NCBI RefSeq assembly: GCF_011090165.1
Contig: NZ_JAADJT010000004.1
Location: 248,001 to 312,000 of the forward strand
Reading direction: 5' to 3'
Length of the DNA stretch: 64,000 nucleotides
Source of the DNA: Duganella aceris
GTDB lineage: Bacteria; Pseudomonadota; Gammaproteobacteria; Burkholderiales; Burkholderiaceae_D
A program made the translations under genes and the position numbers. Shown here in pieces: positions 18,631 to 29,376 of the stretch (position 1 is the first letter of the stretch; every line of letters begins with the position of its first letter). Below the pieces are notes generated by a model that was not told the DNA's origin, did not search any database, and worked only from the letters and a program-made list of their open reading frames with translations.

Positions 18631-19833
18631 TCAAACGCGTTCGATGATGGTGGCGATGCCCATGCCGCCGCCGACGCACAAGGTGACCAGGCCGCGTTTC
18701 AGGTCGCGCGCCTCCAGTTCGTCGAGCAGGGTGCCGAGCAGCATGCAGCCGGTGGCGCCGAGCGGATGGCCCAGCGCGATGGCGCCGCCGTTGACGTTGA
18801 CCTTCGCTTCCGGCACGCCCATCTCGCTCATGAAGCGCAGCACCACCGAGGCGAAGGCTTCGTTGACTTCGAACAGGTCGATCTGCTCGATGGACAGCCC
18901 GGCCTTGCGCAGCGCCTTGCGCGCGGCGGGGGCGGGGCCGGTCAGCATGATGGTCGGATCGGCGCCGGTGACGGCGGCGGCCAGCACCCGCGCGCGCGGC
19001 TTGAGCCCGATCCGCTGGCCGGCGGCCTTGCTGCCGATGAGCGCCAATGCCGCGCCGTCGACGATGCCGGACGAATTGCCGGCGGTATGTATATGTGCGA
19101 TGCGCTCCAGTTGCGGATATTTGCGCAGCGCCAGCTCGTCGAAGCCCATCTTGCCGGCCGCCTCGAACGACGCCTTCAGGCCGCCCAGCGTCTCCAGCGT
19201 GGTGGCGGGCTTGATGAATTCATCCTCGGCCAGGATGGTCACGCCGTTCTGGTCGCGCACCGGCACCAGCGAGCGGAAGCGGCCTTCGGCGCGCGCGGCG
19301 GCGGCCTTCCGCTGCGAGCGCAGCGCGTAGTCGTCGACCTGGGTGCGGCTGTAGCCGTCCAGCATCGCGATCAGATCCGCGCCTATGCCTTGCGGCAGGA
19401 AGTCGGTGCGAAAACTGGTCTCCGGATCCAGCGCCCAGGCGCCGCCGTCCGCACCCATGGCCACCCGCGACATCGATTCGACACCGCCGGCCACCAGCAG
19501 ATCCTCCCAGCCGGAGCGCACTTTTTGCGCCGCCAGGTTGACCGCTTCCAGGCCCGAGGCGCAAAAGCGGTTCAGCTGCATGCCGGCCACCTTGTTATCC
19601 CAGCCCGCCGCCAGCGCGGCGATTTTGGCGATGTCCGCGCCCTGGTCGCCGACCGGCGTCACGCAGCCCAGCACCACATCGTCGATCAGCGCGGTGTCGA
19701 GCCGGTGGCGGCGTTGCAGCTCGCGCATCAGGCCGCCCAGCAGCGACACCGGCTTCACACTATGCAGGCTGCCGTCTTTTTTGCCCTTGCCGCGCGGGGT
19801 GCGGATGGCATCGTAGATATATGCTTCCGTCAT
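18631..19833 (-). CDS. acetyl-CoA C-acyltransferase (thiolase)
   Basis: A 400-residue thiolase. The start [21 protein letters not shown] at 19833 is the family start; the open frame extending further upstream to 20685 crosses the promoter and reads as noise. The acylated cysteine lies in [12 protein letters not shown] (near 90). The C-terminal [16 protein letters not shown] and [12 protein letters not shown] carry the catalytic His and Cys. It performs thiolytic cleavage of 3-ketoacyl-CoA (or the reverse condensation). It is ten bases upstream of the shortened FadJ-like gene in the same direction, as in a fadJ/fadA-type operon. Confidence 0.92.
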   Translation of the reverse strand: MTEAYIYDAIRTPRGKGKKDGSLHSVKPVSLLGGLMRELQRRHRLDTALIDDVVLGCVTPVGDQGADIAKIAALAAGWDNKVAGMQLNRFCASGLEAVNLAAQKVRSGWEDLLVAGGVESMSRVAMGADGGAWALDPETSFRTDFLPQGIGADLIAMLDGYSRTQVDDYALRSQRKAAAARAEGRFRSLVPVRDQNGVTILAEDEFIKPATTLETLGGLKASFEAAGKMGFDELALRKYPQLERIAHIHTAGNSSGIVDGAALALIGSKAAGQRIGLKPRARVLAAAVTGADPTIMLTGPAPAARKALRKAGLSIEQIDLFEVNEAFASVVLRFMSEMGVPEAKVNVNGGAIALGHPLGATGCMLLGTLLDELEARDLKRGLVTLCVGGGMGIATIIERV

Positions 19834-19971
19834 ATTGTCTCCATTTATTATTCGCTCATCATAGATGCGACTTATCAGTAAAGCAATTGCTTGATTCGTG
19901 CATTTATTTCGGCTAGTGTGGTTTGGGATTGTTAAGCAAATTCGCAGCGTCCGAGTTGCCAGGAGACAAGA

Positions 19972-21657
19972 ATGGATCCGTTCGATACGCATGAGGTACG
20001 CAATACGGTGGCGCCGCTGCAGGACATCAACCTGTACGCTGCCGATCCGGCGCTGCAGGAAGCCCTGCTGCGCGAAGGAGGCGGCGCCGACGCCGACTCG
20101 CTGCGGGAACTGGGCGCGCTGCTGGGCCGCGCCGACACGCTGGACCTGGCGCGGCTGGCCAACCAGCACGGGCCCAGGCTGCATAACTTCGACCGCAACG
20201 GCCAGCGCATCGACGAGGTGGAATTCCATCCCGCCTGGCATAGCCTGATGGCGCTGCTGATCGAACACGGCGCCCACTCGTCGCCGTGGCGCGGCGGCGC
20301 GGGCGCGCAGGTGGCGCGCGCGGCCCGCTACATGCTGTTCGGCCAGGTCGAAAACGGCTCGCAATGCCCGGTGACGATGACCTACGCCTGCGTCCCGGCG
20401 CTGCGGCAGGCGCCCAGGATCGCCGCCAAGTGGCTGCCGAAGATCCTGTCGAACGACTACGATCCGCGCTCGCTGCCGGTGGAGCGCAAGCGCGGCGCCA
20501 TCATCGGCATGGGCATGACCGAGAAGCAGGGCGGTTCCGACGTGCGCGCCAACAGCACCCGCGCTGAAGCGGTGCCGGCGGACGAGGCGCGTTCCATGTT
20601 CGGCGATTGCGCCGAAGGCTGCGACGAGGTGTTCCGCATCGTCGGTCATAAATGGTTTTTCTCGGCGCCGCAGAGCGACGCGCACCTGATCCTAGCGCAG
20701 ACCGACGATGCCGGCGGCGCCGGCCTGTCCTGTTTTTTCCTGCCGCGCTATCTGCCGGACGGCAGCCGCAACCAGATCCGCGTGCAGCGGCTCAAGGATA
20801 AACTGGGCAACCGCTCCAACGCCTCGTCGGAAGTGGAGTTCACCGGCGCCTACGGCTGGCTGGTCGGCAAGCCGGGGCGCGGCATCCCGACCATCCTCGA
20901 AATGGGCGGCCACACCCGGCTCGATTGCGTGCTGGGCAGCGCCGGCGCCATGCGCGCCGCGTTGACGCATGCGCTGCACCACGCGCGCCGCCGCGTCGCC
21001 TTCGGCCGCCCGTTGGCCGAGCAGCCGCTGATGCAGAACGTGCTGGCCGACCTGGCGCTGGAGTCGGAAGCCGCCACCGCATTCGCGATGCGGCTGGCGC
21101 GCTGTTTCGATCAGAGCGACGATCCGGCGCAGGCGCTGCTGGCGCGCATCCTGACGCCGGCCGGCAAGTACTGGATCTGCAAGCGCGGCCCGGCGTTCGG
21201 CGCCGAGGCCATGGAGGTGGTCGGCGGCAGCGGCTACGTGGAGGACGGCCCGCTGGCGCGCCTGTATCGCGAACTGCCGGTCAATTCGATCTGGGAAGGC
21301 TCCGGCAATGTGATGTGCCTCGACCTGTTGCGCGCCTTCGGCAAGAGTCCCGCCGCGCGCGAGGCGCTGGCAGCCGAGCTGATGCTGGCCTGTAACGCCG
21401 ACACTTTCTACATCGCTTACAAAAGCACGCTGCTGGCCGATCTGGCCGAACCGCAGACCGACGAATTCGGCGCCCGCGTGCTGGCCGAGCGCGTGGTGCT
21501 GGCGATGCAGGCGGCGCTGCTGCTGCGGCACGCGCCGGATTATGTGTCGTCGGCGTTCATCGCCTCGCGTCTGAAGCGGGAGCCGGGCGGCGCCTTCGGC
21601 CGGCTGCCGGCGGGCGTCGATTGCGCCGCCATCCTGGCGCGCGCGCTGGTCGAATGA
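19972..21657 (+). CDS. AidB-like acyl-CoA dehydrogenase
   Basis: A 561-residue flavoprotein of the acyl-CoA dehydrogenase superfamily, with the extended N-terminus typical of Aid[19 protein letters not shown] and [14 protein letters not shown]. Later signatures are [53 protein letters not shown] and [20 protein letters not shown]. coli AidB is induced by alkylation stress and binds DNA, while relatives may be true dehydrogenases. It is divergent from the thiolase operon across 138 bases, so a lipid-oxidation link is possible. Confidence 0.88.
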   Translation: MDPFDTHEVRNTVAPLQDINLYAADPALQEALLREGGGADADSLRELGALLGRADTLDLARLANQHGPRLHNFDRNGQRIDEVEFHPAWHSLMALLIEHGAHSSPWRGGAGAQVARAARYMLFGQVENGSQCPVTMTYACVPALRQAPRIAAKWLPKILSNDYDPRSLPVERKRGAIIGMGMTEKQGGSDVRANSTRAEAVPADEARSMFGDCAEGCDEVFRIVGHKWFFSAPQSDAHLILAQTDDAGGAGLSCFFLPRYLPDGSRNQIRVQRLKDKLGNRSNASSEVEFTGAYGWLVGKPGRGIPTILEMGGHTRLDCVLGSAGAMRAALTHALHHARRRVAFGRPLAEQPLMQNVLADLALESEAATAFAMRLARCFDQSDDPAQALLARILTPAGKYWICKRGPAFGAEAMEVVGGSGYVEDGPLARLYRELPVNSIWEGSGNVMCLDLLRAFGKSPAAREALAAELMLACNADTFYIAYKSTLLADLAEPQTDEFGARVLAERVVLAMQAALLLRHAPDYVSSAFIASRLKREPGGAFGRLPAGVDCAAILARALVE

Positions 21658-21671
21658 GGCCGAAGGCCTAG

Positions 21672-21677
21672 TATAAT
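21672..21677 (+). promoter_or_regulatory. -10 element upstream of upp
   Basis: A perfect TATAAT lies 32 bases before the upp start, directly after the AidB-like stop codon. The -35 is weak. It indicates that upp has its own sigma-70 promoter despite following the AidB-like gene closely. Confidence 0.5.
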
Positions 21678-21708
21678 GCGGCGTATAACGTCTATATAAG
21701 AGCAACCA

Positions 21709-22359
21709 ATGAAACAAGATCCGCGCTTCCCGAACCTGTTCATCACCGACCACCCGCTGATCCAACATAAACTGAGCCACATGCGCGCCAAGGATACGTC
21801 GACCCGTACCTTCCGCGACCTGCTCAAGGAAATCACACTGTTGATGGGTTACGAGATCACCCGCGACTTGCCGCTGACCACCCGCACCGTCGAAACCCCG
21901 CTGATGACCATCGACGCGCCGGTGATCGCCGGCCGCAAGCTGGCCATCGTGCCGATCCTGCGCGCCGGCATCGGCATGAGCGACGGCCTGCTGGACCTGG
22001 TGCCGTCGGCCCGCGTCGGCCACATCGGCGTGTTCCGCGATCCCGAGACCCATCAGCCGGTGGAATACCTGGTGCGCCTGCCGGACACGGTGGAACGCAC
22101 CTTTATCCTGTGCGACCCGATGGTGGCGACCGGGAATTCGGCGGTGCACGCGGTGGACGTGCTGAAAAAGCGCGGCGTCACCGACGAACAAATCATCTTC
22201 CTGGCGCTGGTGGCCGCGCCGGAAGGCGTTGAAGTGTTCCAGAAGGCGCATCCGGGCGTGAAGCTCTATTGCGCCTCGCTCGACTCGCACCTGAACGACC
22301 ACGCCTACATCGTGCCTGGCCTGGGTGACGCCGGCGACCGCATCTTCGGGACCAAATAA
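21709..22359 (+). CDS. upp: uracil phosphoribosyltransferase
   Basis: A 216-residue salvage enzyme that makes UMP from uracil and PRPP. Signatures are [22 protein letters not shown] at the start, [19 protein letters not shown], the PRPP-binding loop [16 protein letters not shown] and the C-terminal [16 protein letters not shown]. Length and motifs are those of a standard Upp. An Hpt-domain gene follows four bases later in the same direction. Confidence 0.96.
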   Translation: MKQDPRFPNLFITDHPLIQHKLSHMRAKDTSTRTFRDLLKEITLLMGYEITRDLPLTTRTVETPLMTIDAPVIAGRKLAIVPILRAGIGMSDGLLDLVPSARVGHIGVFRDPETHQPVEYLVRLPDTVERTFILCDPMVATGNSAVHAVDVLKKRGVTDEQIIFLALVAAPEGVEVFQKAHPGVKLYCASLDSHLNDHAYIVPGLGDAGDRIFGTK

Positions 22360-22363
22360 GATC

Positions 22364-22717
22364 ATGGCCACGCCCGTCGACCCCGATTTCCGCGCCCGCC
22401 TGTCGGCGCTGAACGACAAATTCGCCGCCACCGTGCCGGGCACGATGGAGAAGATCCGCGTCGCGCTGGCCGAGTGCGCCGCCGGCGGCGCGACGCCGTC
22501 GTCTGCCGCGCTGCACCAGTTGCATGAAGCGCTGCACGGCGTGGCCGGATCGGCCGGCACCTTCGGCTTCGCCACGCTGGGAACCGAGTGCCGCCGCATC
22601 GAACAGACGGTGCGCGCGGTGCTCGCGGGCGGCGACGGATGGGCCACGGTGCCGCCGGCGGTGGAAAAACTGTTGCATTGGGCGTCGATTGATCCTCGTT
22701 CCGCCGATTATCAATGA
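22364..22717 (+). CDS. Hpt domain phosphotransfer protein
   Basis: A 117-residue protein starting MATPVDPDFRARL. Residues about 40-105 form a histidine phosphotransfer helix bundle. The phospho-accepting His lies in LHGVAGSAGTFGF, preceded by LHQLHEAL. Such stand-alone Hpt proteins relay phosphate between hybrid kinases and receivers. No partner is next to it. It is four bases behind upp and may be carried on the upp transcript, an unusual pairing with no obvious functional logic. Confidence 0.75.
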   Translation: MATPVDPDFRARLSALNDKFAATVPGTMEKIRVALAECAAGGATPSSAALHQLHEALHGVAGSAGTFGFATLGTECRRIEQTVRAVLAGGDGWATVPPAVEKLLHWASIDPRSADYQ

Positions 22718-22736
22718 ATCATGCGCTTGACATCGA

Positions 22737-22765
22737 TCAAATCGGTTAGTATTAACTTGTCTATA
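22737..22765 (+). promoter_or_regulatory. strong sigma-70 promoter upstream of cold-shock gene
   Basis: TTGACA (22737-22742), 17-base spacer, TATTAA (22760-22765). It would start transcription near 22772, giving a leader of about 220 bases before the cold-shock start. A second TATAAT at 22884-22889 may give a shorter leader of about 100 bases. Long leaders that refold with temperature are known for cspA-type genes. Confidence 0.6.
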
Positions 22766-22994
22766 GTGACTTTTACGCCCTGAATCTTTACGACGAAGAG
22801 TCAGCAGAGTTCGGTTTTTCTACCAAAAAAAATCGTGCTTTGCATTTATTTTCGTGAATTCGTGCTTTTCTCTCGTAAATGGGTATAATACGGGATCGTT
22901 TAGATTCAAGAGTAGTGCAGTTAGTCTGTCATTTCTTTCTTGCCTCAAACGATATCACGGGCGCAAGCCCAACTTAACTGAAATAGGAATTGTA

Positions 22995-23198
22995 ATGGCA
23001 ACTGGTATCGTAAAATGGTTCAATGATTCGAAGGGCTTCGGCTTTATCACCCCTGACGAAGGCGGCGAAGATCTGTTCGCTCACTTCTCGGCGATTCAGT
23101 CCGCAGGCTTCAAGTCGCTGCAAGAGAACCAACGCGTTTCTTTTGAAGTGACCGCTGGTCCTAAGGGCAAGCAAGCTTCGAACATTCAGCCAATCTAA
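22995..23198 (+). CDS. cold-shock protein, CspA family
   Basis: A 67-residue single cold-shock domain protein, a small beta barrel that binds single-stranded RNA and DNA. The RNP motifs are KGFGFITP and DLFAHFS; the start [14 protein letters not shown] is universal in the family. An open frame reaching back to 22854 covers the untranslated leader and is rejected as coding. The leader and strong upstream promoter suggest temperature- or growth-controlled expression. A strong terminator follows 24 bases after the stop. Confidence 0.96.
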   Translation: MATGIVKWFNDSKGFGFITPDEGGEDLFAHFSAIQSAGFKSLQENQRVSFEVTAGPKGKQASNIQPI

Positions 23199-23222
23199 TA
23201 CGCTGAATCTAACGAAATAAAG

Positions 23223-23250
23223 AAATCCTCGGTATCCGAGGATTTTTTTT
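23223..23250 (+). terminator. rho-independent terminator after cold-shock gene
   Basis: Perfect 10-base-pair stem AAATCCTCGG / CCGAGGATTT with a TAT loop, ending in eight T. It also sits 20 bases before the stop of the convergent LysR gene. Confidence 0.92.
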
Positions 23251-23269
23251 CGTCCGCGTTTTCGTAAGG

Positions 23270-24181
23270 CTACTTTCCGGACTTGCGCCAATAGTCCGGC
23301 TGCGCGTAAGTGTGCCGCAGGAAATCGACAAACGCGCGTATCCGCAGCGGCAGATGGCGGCGCTGCGCGAACACCGCGTAAATATCGTTGCCCGGCGCCG
23401 CGTGCTGGTCCAGCACCGTCTGCAATTTGCCCGCCTCGATCGCGCTGCCCACCTCCCACATCGAACGCCACGCCAGGCCTTTGCCGGCCAAGGCCCATTC
23501 GTGCAGCACCTGGCCGTCGTTGCAGCCCATGTTGCCGCTCACCTTCAACACCACGTTCCGCTCGTTCTCGCGCAGGGTCCAGCCGCGCTGGCTGCCTTCG
23601 GAGCTGATCGCCAGACAGTTGTGCCTGGCCAGGTCGGCCAGCGTCTTCGGCTCGCCGTAGCGCTTCAGATACGACGGCGCGCCGACGATCACGCGCTCGT
23701 TGTCGGCTAGCTTGACGCTGACCAGGTTGGAGTCGGACAGGCTGGCGATGCGGATCGCCACGTCGATGCCTTCGCCGACGATGTCGACCACGCGATCGCT
23801 CATGTTCAGCGTGGCGGTGACGTCGCGGTGCTCGGCCAGGAAAGAGGGCAGCAGCGGCGCCACATGCTGGCGTCCGAAGCCGGCCGGCGCGGAAATCATC
23901 AGGTGCCCTGTGGCGTGCGCGCTACGTTCGGCCACCGCCGATTCGGCTTCCTCCAGCTCGGCCAGAATGCGCTGGCAATCCTCCAGGAAGGCGGCGCCTT
24001 CGTCGGTCAGCGCCAGTTTGCGGGTGGTGCGTTGCAGCAGCTTGACCCCGAGCCGGCTCTCCAGCGCATCCAGCCGGCGGCCTATCATGGCCGGTGCGAT
24101 GCCCTCGGCGCGCGCGGCGGCCGACAGGCTGCCCCTGGCCACCACTTCGACGAACGTGGAAATCTGTCTGAATTGCCCCAT
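23270..24181 (-). CDS. LysR-family transcriptional regulator
   Basis: A 303-residue LTTR. The N-terminal winged helix spans residues 1-60 (FVEVVARGSLSAAARAEGIAPAMIGRRLDALESRLGVKL), followed by a LysR substrate-binding domain (about 90-295). The sequence is of the group seen with AaeR/DmlR-type regulators, which control small organic acid or efflux genes. It is divergent from aceB with 153 bases between starts, so control of malate synthase is a reasonable inference. The intergenic sequence is AT-rich. Confidence 0.9.
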   Translation of the reverse strand: MGQFRQISTFVEVVARGSLSAAARAEGIAPAMIGRRLDALESRLGVKLLQRTTRKLALTDEGAAFLEDCQRILAELEEAESAVAERSAHATGHLMISAPAGFGRQHVAPLLPSFLAEHRDVTATLNMSDRVVDIVGEGIDVAIRIASLSDSNLVSVKLADNERVIVGAPSYLKRYGEPKTLADLARHNCLAISSEGSQRGWTLRENERNVVLKVSGNMGCNDGQVLHEWALAGKGLAWRSMWEVGSAIEAGKLQTVLDQHAAPGNDIYAVFAQRRHLPLRIRAFVDFLRHTYAQPDYWRKSGK

Positions 24182-24237
24182 AGCCCGTTTGTTCCGTCAC
24201 TTGTGATAAAAACGCATAGATGATGTGATTTATAGTC

Positions 24238-24267
24238 TTGTTTGCATAACTTATTAGTGAATATACT
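24238..24267 (+). promoter_or_regulatory. candidate aceB promoter
   Basis: TTGTTT (24238-24243), 18-base spacer, TATACT (24262-24267). It lies in the LysR/aceB divergent region, 68 bases before the aceB start. A second TATAAT at 24293-24298 has no good -35. Assigned by inspection only. Confidence 0.4.
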
Positions 24268-24334
24268 GTAAAAAAACGCGGCCCAACAAGCTTATAATTT
24301 GATCTGGTAGTTAATATTTCTTACGGAGATACTC

Positions 24335-25933
<1,599 letters not shown>

Positions 25934-25940
25934 ACGCCGA

Positions 25941-25968
25941 CGGCCCATGCAGCGCATGGGCCGTTTTT
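25941..25968 (+). terminator. terminator between aceB and gloB
   Basis: Ten-base-pair perfect stem CGGCCCATGC / GCATGGGCCG, three-base loop, then five T on the plus strand. It follows the aceB stop by eight bases and precedes the convergent gloB stop. Confidence 0.9.
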
Positions 25969-25971
25969 CAT

Positions 25972-26778
25972 TCAGAAGTCATTCTTCCACAGACGCAGCG
26001 CGGTGAAGGTCGCCAGCGGCGTATCGATGCGATCAAGCCGGCCCGCCTTCACCAGCTGTTCGGCGATCGCCGGCTCGCGGTAGCGGAGGAAGGGATTGGT
26101 GGCCTTCTCCACGCCGATGGTCGACGGCACGGTCGGCAGATTGTGCTCGCGCTTGTCGGTCTCGACCTTCACGCGCTCCTGCAGCGCCACATTGTCCGGC
26201 TCCACCACGCGCGCGAAGCGCAGATTGGACAGCGTGTACTCGTGGGCGCAAAACACCTTGGTGTCCTCCGGCAGCGCCGCCAGCTTGCCCAGCGAGCTGA
26301 TCATCTGCGCCGGCGTGCCTTCGAACAAACGGCCGCAGCCGCCGGCAAACAGCGTATCGCCGCAGAACAGCCAGGCGGGCTCGTCGCCGGAACGCTCGCG
26401 CACATACGCGATATGTCCCATCGTATGCCCCGGCACATCCAGCACCGACAAGCGCAGCGCCAGGCCCGGCACATCGAACTGCTTGCCTTCGCCGACCGGC
26501 AGCGTGACGGCCGCGATATGCTCGTTGCGCGGACCGAAAACAGGAACCTGATAATGCTGTAATAATTCAGGAACGCCGCCGATGTGGTCAGCATGGTGAT
26601 GGGTGAGTAGAATGGCGGTGAGCCTGAGCCCGTTCGCCTTCAGCGCCGCCAGGATCGGTTTGGCGTCGCCGGGGTCGACCACCGTGGCGTGGACGCCATC
26701 ATGTATCAACCACAAATAGTTGTCGTGGAACGCAGGTACGGTCAGAACACTGAGAGCTTGAGTAGAAGATATGGTCAT
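25972..26778 (-). CDS. gloB: hydroxyacylglutathione hydrolase (glyoxalase II)
   Basis: A 268-residue metallo-beta-lactamase fold enzyme that hydrolyses S-lactoylglutathione to lactate. The binuclear metal motif [10 protein letters not shown] is near residue 59. [11 protein letters not shown] and [18 protein letters not shown] follow, and [13 protein letters not shown] carries a further metal/substrate residue. The C-terminal NPFLRYREP contacts glutathione in the family. It is divergent from the yafS-like methyltransferase with 20 bases between starts, the same arrangement as gloB-yafS in enterobacteria. Confidence 0.95.
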   Translation of the reverse strand: MTISSTQALSVLTVPAFHDNYLWLIHDGVHATVVDPGDAKPILAALKANGLRLTAILLTHHHADHIGGVPELLQHYQVPVFGPRNEHIAAVTLPVGEGKQFDVPGLALRLSVLDVPGHTMGHIAYVRERSGDEPAWLFCGDTLFAGGCGRLFEGTPAQMISSLGKLAALPEDTKVFCAHEYTLSNLRFARVVEPDNVALQERVKVETDKREHNLPTVPSTIGVEKATNPFLRYREPAIAEQLVKAGRLDRIDTPLATFTALRLWKNDF

Positions 26779-26798
26779 TGGATTGCTAAAGGCTAAGC

Positions 26799-27575
26799 AT
26801 GGATAGGGCGGGATCGGAGAAATCCATTATAGCGCTGGAAGGCTGGATGCAGACGCCCGCAGGCGTGTACTTGCGCGCGTGGGAACAAACCTGTCTCGAT
26901 AATTTAACAGCCGATATCTTCGGCTACAACGCGGTGCAGATCGGCATGCCGCAAATCGACGCGCTGGCCGCCAACCGCATGCCGTACAAAATCCTCGCCG
27001 ACCGCAAGGTGCGGCCGGTGCAGGATGCGTTACGCCCGGTCGACCTGACCTTCGATTACACCGAGATGCCGTTCGCCTCGCAAAGCATCGACCTGATGGT
27101 GCTGCCGCACGTGCTGGAATTTTCCGACGATCCGCACCAGGTGCTGCGCGAAGTGGAGCGGGTCCTGATTCCCGAAGGGCAGGTCATCATCTGCGGCTTC
27201 AACCCGGCCAGCCTGTGGGGCGCGCGCAATATGCTGCGGCGCGTCGGCGGCACCTCGTTCCTGCCGCGCACCGAAGAGCTGATCTCTATGCCGCGCATGA
27301 AAGACTGGTTAAAATTATTGAACATGGGCGCCAGCCAGAGTCACTTCGGCTGCTACGCGCCGGCCTGCCGCACAGAAAAGTGGCTCAACCGCTACACATT
27401 CATGGATAATGCCGGGCCGCGCTGGTGGCCTTATTTCGGCGGGGTCTACGTCGTACAGGCGATCAAGCGGGTGAAGGGCATGCATTTGATCGGTCCGGCG
27501 TGGACCAAGAAAACGGCATCGAACACGGCGGTGGTGCCGGCAACAAATAAAAGACGGGAACAGCAGGATGGATAA
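26799..27575 (+). CDS. SAM-dependent methyltransferase, YafS-like
   Basis: A 258-residue class I methyltransferase-like protein. [18 protein letters not shown] near residue 11 is typical of the YafS group. The motif around the post-II acidic strand is [32 protein letters not shown] (in parts), i.e. a Methyltransf_11 pattern. The first SAM loop is not canonical ([15 protein letters not shown]), so binding may differ. The function is unknown. It overlaps the rnhA start by eight bases, indicating translational coupling. Confidence 0.85.
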   Translation: MDRAGSEKSIIALEGWMQTPAGVYLRAWEQTCLDNLTADIFGYNAVQIGMPQIDALAANRMPYKILADRKVRPVQDALRPVDLTFDYTEMPFASQSIDLMVLPHVLEFSDDPHQVLREVERVLIPEGQVIICGFNPASLWGARNMLRRVGGTSFLPRTEELISMPRMKDWLKLLNMGASQSHFGCYAPACRTEKWLNRYTFMDNAGPRWWPYFGGVYVVQAIKRVKGMHLIGPAWTKKTASNTAVVPATNKRREQQDG

Positions 27576-28011
27576 GGTTGAGATTTTTACCGACGGCGCG
27601 TGCAAGGGCAATCCGGGCCTGGGCGGCTGGGGCGCGTTCCTGGTGGCCGAAGGCGCCGAGAAGGAAATCTGCGGCGGCGCGCGCGACACCACCAACAACC
27701 GCATGGAATTGCAGGCGGTGATCGAAGCGCTGATGGTGCTCAAGCGGCCGTGCTCGGTCACGCTGCACACCGACAGCCAGTATGTGCAAAAAGGCATCAG
27801 TGAATGGATCCACGGCTGGAAGGCGCGCGGCTGGAAGACGGCGGCCAAGGAACCGGTCAAGAACGAGGATCTGTGGAAGGCGCTCGACGCCGCGCAGGCG
27901 ATGCACACGGTCGAATGGCGCTGGGTGCGCGGCCATAACGGCCATCCCGGCAACGAGCGCGCCGACATGCTGGCCAATCGCGGGGTCGAGGTCGCGCGGG
28001 CCAGCAAGTGA
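27568..28011 (+). CDS. rnhA: ribonuclease HI
   Basis: A 147-residue enzyme that cuts RNA in RNA-DNA hybrids. The acidic catalytic residues are in [19 protein letters not shown] (Asp10 equivalent), [13 protein letters not shown] (Glu48), [13 protein letters not shown] (Asp70) and [10 protein letters not shown] (Asp134). The basic handle [12 protein letters not shown] and the loop His in [11 protein letters not shown] are present. It is cotranscribed with the upstream methyltransferase, and dnaQ follows 41 bases later. Confidence 0.97.
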   Translation: MDKVEIFTDGACKGNPGLGGWGAFLVAEGAEKEICGGARDTTNNRMELQAVIEALMVLKRPCSVTLHTDSQYVQKGISEWIHGWKARGWKTAAKEPVKNEDLWKALDAAQAMHTVEWRWVRGHNGHPGNERADMLANRGVEVARASK

Positions 28012-28052
28012 TGCCTGTTATACTGCTGCGCTTGAACGGATAACCACACACT

Positions 28053-28769
28053 ATGCGCCAAATCGTACTCGATACCGAAACCACCGGCATCAACCCCAAG
28101 CTGGGCAACCGCGTCATTGAGATCGGTTGCGTCGAGCTGGAAAACCGCATGCTGACGGGGAATAACTTCCACGTCTACATCAACCCGCTGCGCGACTCGG
28201 AAGAGGGCGCGCTGAACGTCCACGGCCTGACCACCGAGTTCCTGAGCGACAAGCCGCAATTCCACGAAATCGTCGAAGCGCTGCGCACGTATATCCAGGG
28301 CGCCGAAGTCATCATCCACAACGCGCCGTTCGATCTGGGCTTCCTGAACCACGAATTCAAGCTGTTGAACCTGCCGGATTTCAGCAGCCACATCGGCGGC
28401 GTCATCGACACGCTGGTGCACGCCAAGGAACTGCATCCGGGCAAGCGCAACTCGCTGGACGCGCTGTGCGACCGCTACGGCGTCTCGAACTCGCACCGCA
28501 AGCTGCACGGCGCGCTGCTGGATGCCGAGCTGCTGGCCGACGTCTACCTGTCAATGACGCGCGGACAGAACAGTCTGGGCATGGATGTGGAAGAGGAAGT
28601 GGTCTCCGGCGCCGAGCTGCTGGCGCCGGTGCCGCTGGCCGACATCATCTTCCTGCCGGCCTCGGCGGAAGAACTGGCGGCGCACGAAGCGACGCTGGCG
28701 GGGCTGGACAAAGCGGTCAAAGGGCAATGCATCTGGACCGCGACGCTGGCGCCACAACTGGCCGCATGA
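28053..28769 (+). CDS. dnaQ: DNA polymerase III epsilon subunit (proofreading exonuclease)
   Basis: A 238-residue 3'-5' exonuclease of the DEDDh class. Exo I is IVLDTETTGINP. Exo II is IIHNAPFDLGFLNHEF. Exo III carries HGALLDAELLADVY. The C-terminal tail (about 190-238) is the segment that binds the alpha subunit. It corrects replication errors in the Pol III core. Gene order rnhA-dnaQ-tRNA matches the enterobacterial neighbourhood, though rnhA is co-directional here. Confidence 0.96.
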   Translation: MRQIVLDTETTGINPKLGNRVIEIGCVELENRMLTGNNFHVYINPLRDSEEGALNVHGLTTEFLSDKPQFHEIVEALRTYIQGAEVIIHNAPFDLGFLNHEFKLLNLPDFSSHIGGVIDTLVHAKELHPGKRNSLDALCDRYGVSNSHRKLHGALLDAELLADVYLSMTRGQNSLGMDVEEEVVSGAELLAPVPLADIIFLPASAEELAAHEATLAGLDKAVKGQCIWTATLAPQLAA

Positions 28770-28829
28770 TATTTTCGCGCCAGGGTCTTCCCATCACGGG
28801 AAGTTCTATGCGATAATTCGCCCCGCTTC

Positions 28830-28904
28830 GGGAGGTTAGCTCAGGGGTAGAGCACTGCATTCACACTGCAGGGGTCACAAGTTCGAAACTTGTACTTCCC
28901 ACCA
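28830..28904 (+). tRNA. tRNA-Val (CAC)
   Basis: 75 bases including CCA. Acceptor arm GGGAGGT pairs with ACTTCCC (one G-U pair). The D arm is GCTC/GAGC, the anticodon stem CTGCA/TGCAG with loop TTCACAC gives anticodon CAC for GUG. The T arm is ACAAG-TTCGAAA-CTTGT. The discriminator is A and CCA is encoded. It directly follows dnaQ, where E. coli has a tRNA-Asp. The AlpA and Rhs remnants begin just downstream, so this tRNA may have been an integration site. Confidence 0.96.
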
Positions 28905-28921
28905 GAATACGTTTGAGATAA

Positions 28922-28953
28922 GGGCTTGGCGAGAAATCGCCAGGCCCTTTTTT
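28922..28953 (+). terminator. terminator of the dnaQ-tRNA transcript
   Basis: An 11-base-pair stem GGGCTTGGCGA / TCGCCAGGCCC (one G-U) with a GAAA tetraloop, followed by six T, 17 bases past the tRNA end. Confidence 0.92.
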
Positions 28954-29063
28954 CATGCCTAAGAAAAAAGTACGGAAAACGGTGGCGGACATGATCGGAC
29001 GTGGCTGGACGATGAGGCGACGCTGTGAGTGTGCTGTCAAATGAGGATATGAGAGGCAACAAT

Positions 29064-29248
29064 CTATTCAGTCCACATTTCTACTGTTCCTACTGGCCCT
29101 GATGCACGCGTCGTCCCAACTTGACTGGCGCAGGGAACTCTCTTTTCTTGATCGACTCGTATATGCTGCTGCGCGATTTGCCACAAATAGCCAGCACTTC
29201 CCTCAGGCGAATGAACCGTAGGAGGATAAATGCCCGCGTCCGCGATCA
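29064..29248 (-). pseudogene. AlpA-like phage/island regulator remnant
   Basis: On the reverse strand one frame reads RFIRLREVLAICGKSRSSI followed by YESIKKREFPAPVKLGRR, the helix-turn-helix core of AlpA-type regulators found in prophages and islands. It then hits a stop at 29092-29090. The neighbouring frame resumes with RASGPVGTVEMWTE, matching the family's usual RASGW...EVEMW end, so a frameshift separates the two parts. No start codon is available: a TGA precedes the domain. It is therefore a decayed gene, lying 160 bases beyond the tRNA-Val. Confidence 0.7.
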
Positions 29249-29274
29249 GGGCAACCCGTTGCTCGCTTATTTTT

Positions 29275-29294
29275 GAGGAGGCCATGGCCTCCTC
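29275..29294. repeat. 20-base perfect palindrome
   Basis: GAGGAGGCCATGGCCTCCTC, symmetric over its full length, located between the AlpA remnant and the Rhs remnant. No T run follows on either strand in the right orientation, so it is not a standard terminator. It may be an operator or an end of a lost element. Confidence 0.6.
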
Positions 29295-29376
29295 CTAATT
29301 CGGTGCGCAGGTCATGCCACTCCTGTCGCCGCGGATCCCACGGTAGGTTTCGAATGGCCTCGATGAAGTTAGGTAG

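Noticed and set aside
19834-20685. Upstream extension of the thiolase frame (to 684 codons)
   Set aside because: It runs antisense through the AidB-like gene; the thiolase start [13 protein letters not shown] is the family start.
28955-29044. 29-codon ORF MPKKKVRKTVADMIG... after the tRNA terminator
   Set aside because: No ribosome site, starts at the terminator T-run, and no family was recognised.
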